Below are positions 17,933 to 24,440 of a stretch of 64,000 nucleotides of DNA, one piece after another. Source of the stretch: Collimonas pratensis (lineage in GTDB: Bacteria; Pseudomonadota; Gammaproteobacteria; Burkholderiales; Burkholderiaceae_D); NCBI RefSeq assembly GCF_001584185.1, contig NZ_CP013234.1, positions 5,518,001-5,582,000 on the forward strand, given 5' to 3'. How positions within the stretch are numbered: the first letter of the stretch is position 1; every line of letters begins with the position of its first letter. The position numbers and the translations under genes are program-made. The notes beneath the pieces were generated by a model that searched no databases, was not told the origin of the DNA, and saw only the letters and a list, made by a program, of their open reading frames with translations.

Positions 17933-17935
17933 CGG

Positions 17936-18910
17936 TCAAAGAAAAATTGGGTTCTTGTAGGCGGCCGTGAGAGCTTCGTAGCCGCTATGCGCATTGAGCC
18001 GCTGGAGAAGCCTAACGTTAGCCGACTCGGTAAGCTGAAATATTTTTGGCTGAATGCGCGAAAGATTTTCAACGCGCTGAAGTACTTCCTTCTCTTGCAT
18101 TTTCAGCAGACGGCCAGGGCTGTGCTCTCCTGAAACTAGCTCTTGCAGAGACACTGTTTTTTCTGCCGGGAATTTCCGATTCCACCAATCATGTATGAAA
18201 AAAGCGAAGAGTTGTTGGGGAATACTCGCTTTCTGCCCGATGTCGAACGTGTATAAAGATTCCCATTTTCCTGATGCATTTTGTCGTTCACCAACCTCAC
18301 GGATTAGCCCCAATACCGACAGAGCACTGTCCAAATGGTCTTCACCCTTATTAATACGCGGCGGCCTATAGCTGTGTAACAAAACATCCCAGTGTTGTTT
18401 CAGAGTGACGATTGAAGCTTCTTTGTTGTCCTGCACAAACTCACGACGAAAGGCTTCAATTACATCCGTCGCACTAAACTCGGTGGTTGACCAACGATTG
18501 AACAGGCACTCCCACGCAAAAAGGGAATATTGCGCATTACTGCAGATTAGCCAGTGAAGAAGCCAACTTGATGAATGGTCTTCCAAGTATGGGTCTTGCC
18601 CGTCATTGGGAGAAAACACCAATTCACCAATTTGAGTTAGTGCCCAGCCAGATTCCTGCTTTTTTGCGACTTGAAAGGCCTCTATCCAGCATCGGAGAGA
18701 TTCCACCATATTTTTGCCCAGCCCCATGGACGTAATGCCATGATCAATATCGGTAAGAGGATCTCGCCCTTCGTAAATTTCACGAATTGCCTTTGGTAAC
18801 CACGCGATTCTGAGTGAAAACGATTGATGGCCTGAAAAACGAAAACGAACGTCCTTTTCTACGACCGGTCTAGCAATGGAAATTTCTGTGTTTGTTAGGA
18901 TTTTTGACAT
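17936..18910 (-). CDS. sspB: SspB, DUF4007 DNA nickase
   Basis: This 324-residue protein has the DUF4007 signature at its N-terminus (FRFSGHQSFSLRIAWLPKA, about 23-41, followed by GITSMGLGKNMVESLRCW). In the characterised system SspB nicks DNA so that sulfur can be placed in one strand. It opens the modification block sspB-sspC-sspD. Upstream of the ATG at 18910 I see no Shine-Dalgarno site. A short TTG-started frame ends 13 bases inside the gene (stop at 18895-18897), which could couple translation from upstream. Gene length is ordinary for DUF4007 proteins. Confidence 0.87.
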   Translation of the reverse strand: MSKILTNTEISIARPVVEKDVRFRFSGHQSFSLRIAWLPKAIREIYEGRDPLTDIDHGITSMGLGKNMVESLRCWIEAFQVAKKQESGWALTQIGELVFSPNDGQDPYLEDHSSSWLLHWLICSNAQYSLFAWECLFNRWSTTEFSATDVIEAFRREFVQDNKEASIVTLKQHWDVLLHSYRPPRINKGEDHLDSALSVLGLIREVGERQNASGKWESLYTFDIGQKASIPQQLFAFFIHDWWNRKFPAEKTVSLQELVSGEHSPGRLLKMQEKEVLQRVENLSRIQPKIFQLTESANVRLLQRLNAHSGYEALTAAYKNPIFL

Positions 18911-19146
18911 GAGGAATCCGAGGAGGATAGGCTGCGCAACGGCAGACGAGCTACAGATTTAGGCTCTGTAGCGCGCAATTGAAAGAATGCCATTTCCGAC
19001 TCTGTTTGCTTTGTATTAATAGCATACATAATATATAAGAACGCCGGAGTATATTCTATTAAAGTTAGCCACCCGAGATGCAAAATCTCGGGTGGAATTC
19101 GAGCGTTGCTGGCGCTTTCCGCCTGATGATATTTTGATCTACTCAA
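18895..19146 (-). CDS. Possible small leader ORF between regulator and sspB
   Basis: This open frame of 83 codons begins with TTG overlapping the end of the ribbon-helix-helix gene and stops inside the first codons of sspB. Its product is low-complexity and unlike anything I know, and it spans a strong hairpin. It may not make a useful protein. The two overlaps would allow ribosomes to pass from the regulator gene to sspB, which lacks a ribosome site of its own. Alternatively the segment is only a 5' leader. Confidence 0.3.
   Translation of the reverse strand: MSRSKYHQAESASNARIPPEILHLGWLTLIEYTPAFLYIMYAINTKQTESEMAFFQLRATEPKSVARLPLRSLSSSDSSCQKS
19069..19095 (-). promoter_or_regulatory. Strong hairpin in the leader between regulator and sspB
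   Basis: Perfect 11-base arms ccacccgagat and atctcgggtgg enclose a 5-base loop. The hairpin lies after the ribbon-helix-helix gene and about 160 bases before sspB. No long T-run follows on the minus strand (ctaacttt only), so it is a weak terminator at best. Attenuation, or an RNA processing or stability element that sets lower expression of ssp genes than of the regulator, are the likely roles. Confidence 0.65.
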
Positions 19147-19345
19147 TTACGTCCAAGTCCATCGCTTTCGCCAATATTTTCGCTGCCAGCCAATTGACGC
19201 TAACACGCTCACCGCGCTTTTGTTGCTCGCCTCCAGCAGCCACGACTAATGCGGCATGAAGTTCCGGCGGTATCCGCAAGAACAAAGTTTTGGCCGAAGC
19301 AATATCGGTTCCGATTTTTAGTGGAGGTGATTTTACTTTGTGCAT
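19139..19345 (-). CDS. Ribbon-helix-helix (Arc/HicB-like) regulator of the ssp operon
   Basis: This 68-residue basic protein has the pattern TLFLRIPPELHAALVVAA (a strand that would bind DNA, then a helix) followed by RVSVNWLAAKILAKAM (second helix). It is a typical ribbon-helix-helix fold as in Arc, CopG or the DNA-binding half of HicB. It is the first gene of the minus-strand ssp transcription unit. Two near-identical palindromic repeats lie directly upstream of its start, as expected for an autorepressor. I know of no described RHH regulator as part of SspBCD-FGH, so its control of the operon is inference. No toxin gene is adjacent. Confidence 0.75.
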   Translation of the reverse strand: MHKVKSPPLKIGTDIASAKTLFLRIPPELHAALVVAAGGEQQKRGERVSVNWLAAKILAKAMDLDVIE

Positions 19346-19357
19346 AATTTTTCACTA

Positions 19358-19405
19358 TCAATGCTAGCATAGATTTCATTGAAGTCAATGCTAGCATTGA
19401 TTTCA
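19358..19405. promoter_or_regulatory. Twin palindromic operators upstream of the RHH regulator and ssp operon
   Basis: Two 21-base direct repeats, 20 of 21 identical, lie at 19358-19378 and 19385-19405, with starts 27 bases apart. Each contains the perfect palindrome atgctagcat. In the second copy the palindrome extends to 16 bases, tcaatgctagcattga. They begin 13 bases upstream of the regulator start codon, where they would overlap the promoter. The arrangement fits cooperative binding of RHH dimers. Confidence 0.75.
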
Positions 19406-19709
19406 GTCATAGAGAACATGCAAAATGCGTTCGGCTGCGTTTTAGCCGAAGAGAGTCACAAAATTCTCACTTGATAACGAATGTTGTTTATAGACTCACG
19501 GATTCAGGCACAATATCTGCTCGCAGAAATAGCTACCAGCAGCTCACTGAGGATATGCCGAGTCTCACAATGGACAGCTCCGGTTTGGCTGCATCACTCA
19601 TGCCTGATGTTGCTATAAGACTAAAATTAGCAAGACAAACTCCTTCGGCAGTTGTAAGCCTATCCTCGTTTCCGTCACAAACGGCGGCTCAGCGTGCAAT
19701 ATTTGGACT
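19406..19709. other. Intergenic stretch between ssp operon promoter and exonuclease operon
   Basis: A TTG/ATG open frame on the plus strand (about 19471-19746) runs into the 3' end of the exonuclease gene, but its product is serine-rich and unlike a real protein. I see no convincing gene, repeat or terminator. Confidence 0.4.
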
Positions 19710-20165
19710 TTACCGAAAAGCTTTGCGATTCGCCATTGCATCGTAAAGCGCATGATGTTCAGGAAGTTTGTTTGTCCTGTAAAAATCACAGCGAACCAAC
19801 TCGTCGATGCTGTTACCAACGAACGTCTGCCGGCACCACTTCGGCACCTGATATTCCAAAGCATTGATCAATAGATCCCAGTCCGTCTGGGAATCAACAC
19901 AGATTTCAATATGGTCCCGTTGAGCCCTGACAAGCTCTAGCCAAATTCGTAATCTAACGGACAAATCTTCCTTGGAATATATTGCGTCTGAAAAACGCCC
20001 GAGTAATGGAATAACCGTTTCCCGCACAAAATCACTGCACTCGCTCTCTGGATACGGAATTTCCGCATAAAACTCGTCGCCGGAATCTGTGACCATCCCG
20101 ATGCTGATCAAATGTGGGCGAATAAAGTCTGTGAATTCCGTGTCGAGAAATATTTTTAGAGTCAT
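19710..20165 (-). CDS. DEDDh-type 3'-5' exonuclease
   Basis: This 151-residue protein has the DEDDh exonuclease residues: D8 and E10 in IFLDTEFTDF, an aspartate in VDSQTDWDLL (D91 or D95), and H137/H138 with D142 in EHHALYDAM. It is short, essentially only the catalytic core, like small 3'-5' exoribonucleases found in accessory regions. It begins 2 bases after the metallophosphoesterase stop, so the two are co-translated. An RNA or DNA trimming role together with the phosphoesterase and HAD enzyme is inferred. Substrate cannot be told from sequence. Confidence 0.75.
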   Translation of the reverse strand: MTLKIFLDTEFTDFIRPHLISIGMVTDSGDEFYAEIPYPESECSDFVRETVIPLLGRFSDAIYSKEDLSVRLRIWLELVRAQRDHIEICVDSQTDWDLLINALEYQVPKWCRQTFVGNSIDELVRCDFYRTNKLPEHHALYDAMANRKAFR

Positions 20166-20167
20166 CT

Positions 20168-20953
20168 TTAGATCTCGATCACCAGCGCCGGATCAAATGC
20201 TTCGTTTTCCCATTCAAGCTGAGCGACATGCGACGCCGTTCTTACATTGACGGGGTATCCACGTGGATTGGCAACGACGCGCGTGCCACCAATTTCGTAG
20301 TCAAAATTGTCGTGCACATGTCCATGAATCCACAAATCCACTTTCTCGATCAAGGGCGTCAGGTCGCTCACAAATGCCGCATTCAACAACGTGCCAGCGA
20401 AGCGCGGGTGAATCGAATTTGGATGTGGCCCGTGATGGGTGACAACAACGGTACGACCATCAAATTTTTCATCCAGCTTTTCTTCCAACCAAAGACGTGA
20501 TTTTTGATGGATCTTCAAAGCATCTTGCGCAGTGAACCGCCCGTGCCTGCCGCGAATGACTTTATGATCATTCAAATTCCGTTCCGCTTCTCGCATGGCG
20601 GTCAGGGGATTAGATGGATCCACCCGGTAGTCGGTCCATAGACAACAGCCAAGAAATCGCACGTCATTGAGAATGTATTCCTTTCGCTCAAGGTAGTGCA
20701 CGTTACCGCATGCCTCGAAATTTTCCATCTCGTCAACCAGGTCGAAATATTTTTCCTTGTAGGCTTCGTGATTGCCGCGCACATAGATCACCGGCACCGG
20801 CCAATCTGCGAAAGCACTGATCGCTTTGGTATTGCGGTGGATGTCACCGGCAATAACCAATACATCAGCTTCCGAGTGTTCAATCACGCGGTAATCAGGA
20901 AATCTCTGTTCCAGAAATTCCAGGTGCAAGTCGGAAGCGATTTGGATTTTCAT
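20168..20953 (-). CDS. Calcineurin-like metallophosphoesterase
   Basis: This 261-residue metal-dependent phosphoesterase has the full motif set: D8-x-H10 (ASDLHLEF), GD-x-H at 36-39 (IAGDIHRN), GNHE at 60-63, THHGPHPNS near 175 and GHVHDNFDY near 215. Two metal ions are expected. It is the middle gene of a three-gene operon, 23 bases after the HAD gene and 2 bases before the exonuclease. Related single-domain enzymes act on nucleotides, diadenosine polyphosphates or nucleic-acid ends. Which one applies is not decided by the sequence. Confidence 0.85.
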   Translation of the reverse strand: MKIQIASDLHLEFLEQRFPDYRVIEHSEADVLVIAGDIHRNTKAISAFADWPVPVIYVRGNHEAYKEKYFDLVDEMENFEACGNVHYLERKEYILNDVRFLGCCLWTDYRVDPSNPLTAMREAERNLNDHKVIRGRHGRFTAQDALKIHQKSRLWLEEKLDEKFDGRTVVVTHHGPHPNSIHPRFAGTLLNAAFVSDLTPLIEKVDLWIHGHVHDNFDYEIGGTRVVANPRGYPVNVRTASHVAQLEWENEAFDPALVIEI

Positions 20954-20976
20954 TATTTAACGAAGGTGGAACTGTT

Positions 20977-21555
20977 TCATACTTCTATATTAGCCTCCAA
21001 TTGCAGGAGGACCCTAGCTTTGCCGCCGATATTTGGATCGGCATGGCCAAGATAAATCTCGGCGAGTCGCGTCTTCAGCCCTTCGAACAATTCTGGACAT
21101 GAAAGTCCCTTTTTACGATCAGTCTTAACCAGGCGGTACCTCTGCTCCTTGGGCCATCCATCTTCACTATGATCGATTACGATCCAATCTTCCCCATATA
21201 GATCGGCGTGCGTAATAAATCGTGCGATGTGCTCGTAGCGGGTAACTTTGTCGTACCAGTCTTCGTTATCGGAGTTCATGCTTCTTGAATTAGGCCCCAT
21301 GACTGAGTGCCATGTGCTTCCTATCACGCGTGTTCTCAGCCGCTCAGGAAGCGCAGCTTTCGCACGTGGGAATCCGAGATGCCTTACCCATGGTGTCGAC
21401 AACACGATAGATATCTCGGGAAATGGTACCAGCAAATCAATGAGTGGCTGTGCCCACATAAAGGTTTGCCCGCCTCTCGCAAGGATAGGGTGCCCTCCTA
21501 TGAGGAAAACAGCGTCCGGATGTAATACACCGTCAAAATCAAGAAACAAGATCAC
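20977..21555 (-). CDS. HAD-like hydrolase
   Basis: This 192-residue protein has the HAD nucleophile motif DFDGVLHPD near the N-terminus (LFLDFDGVL), a threonine motif in IVLSTPWVR and an acidic motif in WIVIDHSEDG. It resembles the short HAD-domain proteins common in beta- and gamma-proteobacterial accessory regions, some related to RNA end-repair HAD domains. It is the first gene of the operon with the phosphoesterase and exonuclease. A phosphatase followed by a phosphoesterase and a 3'-5' exonuclease would suit processing of nucleic acid ends or small nucleotides, which is inference. Confidence 0.7.
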   Translation of the reverse strand: MILFLDFDGVLHPDAVFLIGGHPILARGGQTFMWAQPLIDLLVPFPEISIVLSTPWVRHLGFPRAKAALPERLRTRVIGSTWHSVMGPNSRSMNSDNEDWYDKVTRYEHIARFITHADLYGEDWIVIDHSEDGWPKEQRYRLVKTDRKKGLSCPELFEGLKTRLAEIYLGHADPNIGGKARVLLQLEANIEV

Positions 21556-21636
21556 GTTCTATATCTACCTGCTCATCACTGAAACTCTACAATTTCGCGT
21601 CCAATAAAACTCATCCTGTTTATCTTCGGATAGGTA

Positions 21637-21981
21637 CTATCCAAAGATAAATGCTCCCACTTTACCCACTGCAAGGATAAGAAGACCGAGAACGATAATT
21701 GATCCCCAAATAACGAGGCCGCGTGCGGCCACGTACACGACACCAATCGCCCCAAAAATCTGTGCTATTCGCGAAAGCCAATTGGAACCAAAATCCCAAC
21801 CGATTGATTCTTGAATTGCATGAGGCAATATCCATCCCGCAAATGCTGCAAAACCTAAATAGGCAAGGAAGAAATTTCTGCTTATAGAATCAAAGCGATC
21901 AAAAGATGGAACTGGTGCAAAGCGTGTAGTGAGTATGCACAGCACAGATACGGCAATGATATATAAAACGGAGAAAATCAT
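21637..21981 (-). CDS. Small integral membrane protein, unknown function
   Basis: This 114-residue hydrophobic protein has about three or four membrane segments (MIFSVLYIIAVSVLCILTT, FFLAYLGFAAFAGWILP, IAQIFGAIGVVYVAARG, IIVLGLLILAVGKVGAF). I placed the start at 21981. A longer frame to 22149 would run through the operators and start of the divergent XRE gene and has an unlikely N-terminus. The ribosome site is weak. It is divergent from the XRE regulator and may be controlled by the same operators. Not recognised; it might be a membrane-acting effector or anchor. Confidence 0.55.
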   Translation of the reverse strand: MIFSVLYIIAVSVLCILTTRFAPVPSFDRFDSISRNFFLAYLGFAAFAGWILPHAIQESIGWDFGSNWLSRIAQIFGAIGVVYVAARGLVIWGSIIVLGLLILAVGKVGAFIFG

Positions 21982-22033
21982 AAGCAGTCTATGGTTTGAG
22001 TATCGATAATGGTCAGGTACCGTTGAAAGACAA

Positions 22034-22087
22034 ATACTACGATATACGTAGTATCTAGGATAGCAAATAATTACGATTCTCGTAGTT
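22034..22087. promoter_or_regulatory. Two operators in the divergent promoter of the XRE gene
   Basis: Inverted repeat 22034-22054 has arms atactacg and cgtagtat around a 5-base centre. A second, imperfect one at 22069-22087 has arms attacga and tcgtagt. They share the half-site ctacga/tcgtag and are centred about 34 bases apart, roughly three helical turns. They lie between the small membrane protein gene and the XRE gene and are probably the binding sites of the XRE protein. Confidence 0.65.
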
Positions 22088-22111
22088 CTTATATGTATTG
22101 AGAACTGCGCG

Positions 22112-22435
22112 ATGAGCAATGCCAATGAAATATGGGGGCGCCGCCTCAAGGAAGCGCGTATTGCCGCTGGCTTGTCACAGAAGCAGCTGGGAATCCAGGC
22201 CGGGTTAGATCAATTCGTAGCCAGCCCTCGAATTAATCGCTATGAACTCGGCGTTCATAAGGCCGATTACAGAATTGCTCAGAATTTGGCAAAGATACTG
22301 GATGTGCCTACCGGGTATTTTTATACGGAGGAAGATAATCTTGCCGAGCTGATGTTGTCTTTTCATCGGCTTCCGGCGAAGAAAAGAAATGATGTGATCA
22401 AGCTTGCCCGCGCGCTCAGTCCAGCTGGCCAGTAA
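22112..22435 (+). CDS. XRE-family transcriptional regulator
   Basis: This 107-residue protein has an N-terminal Cro/C1 helix-turn-helix (about 9-65: RRLKEARIAAGLSQKQLG... NRYELGVHKADYRIAQNLAKIL) and a short helical tail. It is the usual size for a stand-alone regulator of accessory genes. The promoter region upstream holds two matching inverted repeats, so autoregulation is likely. It may also control the divergent membrane protein and the downstream 92-residue gene. Confidence 0.85.
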   Translation: MSNANEIWGRRLKEARIAAGLSQKQLGIQAGLDQFVASPRINRYELGVHKADYRIAQNLAKILDVPTGYFYTEEDNLAELMLSFHRLPAKKRNDVIKLARALSPAGQ

Positions 22436-22480
22436 AAATCCGCACCGGAACGTGGCTTCATATCCTGGAAGACGAAAGAT

Positions 22481-22759
22481 TTGATCTTGGAAAACGCATA
22501 TGATCGTCGAATTTACCTGCTAGCGCCAAATGACCAGCGATGGCGCATTGATTGGTTCGGCGCCGTAACCTACGTGGAGCGCTATCGACGCGAGAGCCAA
22601 CCCCTCATTGAAGTGCAGATTTCAGAAGTGCCCAGTGGGGCCAATACCAATGATTTGTTTTGTCTGAAGAACGACCAATGGCCAACCACCAGGACCGTCA
22701 GGCTGCCAGTCGGATTTCTTCCGTTGCTAAGAATAGGAGATATTTGGCAGGACGGCTGA
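22481..22759 (+). CDS. Hypothetical protein downstream of the XRE gene
   Basis: This 92-codon frame starts with TTG, preceded by ggaagacgaaag as possible ribosome site. The product (beginning MILENAYDRRIYLL) has mixed composition compatible with a small soluble beta-rich protein and no membrane segment. It lies 45 bases after the XRE stop on the same strand, so it is probably co-transcribed. I do not recognise it. Confidence 0.5.
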   Translation: MILENAYDRRIYLLAPNDQRWRIDWFGAVTYVERYRRESQPLIEVQISEVPSGANTNDLFCLKNDQWPTTRTVRLPVGFLPLLRIGDIWQDG

Positions 22760-22901
22760 CGAATTGATAGCCCCGACTATGACATAGCGCATTTTGACGG
22801 CTTGTGGATTAGTCGGAATGAGAAGACCCCAACTAAGGCAGGCCATAACGATGACGAAGAGCATGCTTTATATCTTCCTCTTTCTCACCATCCCTAGAGG
22901 A

Positions 22902-24440
22902 TTAAGAACCCCGACGAGAGGGAGGAGAGTTGTTAGGTTTGCTGCGCACAGTATCACCTGACTGCGGCACCTGATACTCGTATCCATTTTTCAAGAGGTC
23001 AAGACCGTCCATGAAATAGGTGTCAACATACTCGGGCTTTAGTATCAACGTCCCAGACTCGTCACGCGGTTTATCTTTTGGGTCCCCTCGGAAGGATAGC
23101 CAGTTGAAACTCGTCGAGACTGCAAACTTGTTATCCGAAATAAGCAGCTTGCGGTGCGTATTCCCGACAAAAGTGAACGTAAAGTTGGGAAAACGACGAA
23201 CTAATCCATCCAATTCGCGTTTTGCCTGTTGGGTGATGGGTGGCTTCTGTTTCGCCGGGTCGACCGCTCTGCCTCGGGCTTGCTCTTCGACCAACCCATA
23301 GCCGATATAAACTTTGACGCCATTGCGAAGCAGTGACTCCAATGACGTGACGAATTCCTTGTTCACTACCTGGTCACGAATCCATGGTGACACAATGAGC
23401 AGGCGACTTTTGCTCGAGAGAAGAGCCTTCTTCAGCAAAGGTTGATGCTCGTGGCATCGGATTGTCTTAAGGGTTGGAGAGTTTTGGAGCTGCATCCGCC
23501 CGTCACCAACATCTTGGCTCCCGACGTTCTTCGAGGCGGTAACGCCTGATGCGTCATAGTTTACAAACTTTACGATAGAGCTAGTCGAATCGTCCGTTAG
23601 TTGTTCGGGTAGATGAATATCCCGGCTGAGGTCGCTCGCATCAATGTCGGTTGTCCGTGGCAACTCGGGGGGCGCAAGCACGTGATTGGCACCAACTTGC
23701 TCGGGGCCGCCGATGTCTCGAAATGCGCTTTCGTGTTCAGATGAGAAACCGTCATCTCTGAAAAAGGCCACGTGAACGTCGTTGCCACCAATTGATTTGT
23801 AGTACAACAAAATACAGGGCAAAAAAAACATCTCTCGACGCTCAATACGTCGTAATAACAACAACTCCCCCGCGTCTTCGCCCGGTCTGCGAAGGCGGTC
23901 AAGTGCTCTATCAATATCTTGCAGGGGTACGTCCTCTACCTCCGGCCGCCTTGAACCACACAATGGCACCTCCAACCAGCCGTTTTCTTTTGCCTCCCTA
24001 GGCTTGAATAGAGCTGAGGGTTGTACATGGATGATCCGCTTGAGTAATGGGTCGAATGTGAGTTTGACGATTCGCTCTTGAGGTACAACCATGCGGCAAT
24101 CAGTCAATGCAAAGCGCCCTTTTACCGTCAACGTGACGGAAGCAGACTTTTCTCCGATGCCGCGACTGTAACTGATATGTTCGTTACCATTTAGCCCGGC
24201 CATTACCGTCGTCAGAAGATTCAGTGACAAACCAAGAAACGCACTGATGTCCTCGGGTGTCTTTAGGCCAGCGTCCACTGCTCGAAGGAAGCCCTCTTCG
24301 ATTGGGCTGAGATGCTTTTTTTCCAATGTGAGCACTCGCGCGGTCAACACGTAAACGGGCAATGCTGCTTCCTTGAATGATGCTAGCGAGTATCCGGGGC
24401 GCGCATGAGCGGCTTGTTCAAGTACGTCATCCAGGTTCAT
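22902..24440 (-). CDS. mkoB: MkoB-like PLD-family nuclease of a type I Mokosh system
   Basis: This 512-residue protein has a C-terminal phospholipase D-type fold (about 335-485). It has one HKD motif, H429-x-K431-x4-D436 (HRKLLISD). The expected first-half site, SRLLIVSPWIRDQ, lacks HKD. Single-HKD PLD nucleases act as dimers, and this fits. The N-terminal 330 residues contain a possible winged-helix region and no motif I know. The gene overlaps the kinase-helicase stop by ATGA. In type I Mokosh anti-phage systems MkoA (kinase plus helicase) pairs with a PLD protein MkoB, and the match in order and domains is good. Confidence 0.82.
   Translation of the reverse strand: MNLDDVLEQAAHARPGYSLASFKEAALPVYVLTARVLTLEKKHLSPIEEGFLRAVDAGLKTPEDISAFLGLSLNLLTTVMAGLNGNEHISYSRGIGEKSASVTLTVKGRFALTDCRMVVPQERIVKLTFDPLLKRIIHVQPSALFKPREAKENGWLEVPLCGSRRPEVEDVPLQDIDRALDRLRRPGEDAGELLLLRRIERREMFFLPCILLYYKSIGGNDVHVAFFRDDGFSSEHESAFRDIGGPEQVGANHVLAPPELPRTTDIDASDLSRDIHLPEQLTDDSTSSIVKFVNYDASGVTASKNVGSQDVGDGRMQLQNSPTLKTIRCHEHQPLLKKALLSSKSRLLIVSPWIRDQVVNKEFVTSLESLLRNGVKVYIGYGLVEEQARGRAVDPAKQKPPITQQAKRELDGLVRRFPNFTFTFVGNTHRKLLISDNKFAVSTSFNWLSFRGDPKDKPRDESGTLILKPEYVDTYFMDGLDLLKNGYEYQVPQSGDTVRSKPNNSPPSRRGS

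Noticed and set aside
13684..18910. Classical Dnd or BREX modification genes
   Set aside because: The PAPS-reductase-like protein is far shorter than DndC, and no DndB/D/E, PglX or PglZ is present. DUF4007 plus the large ATPase point to Ssp.
23597..23914. Second gene inside mkoB
   Set aside because: A frame-shifted shadow of mkoB with cysteine-rich, non-protein-like composition.
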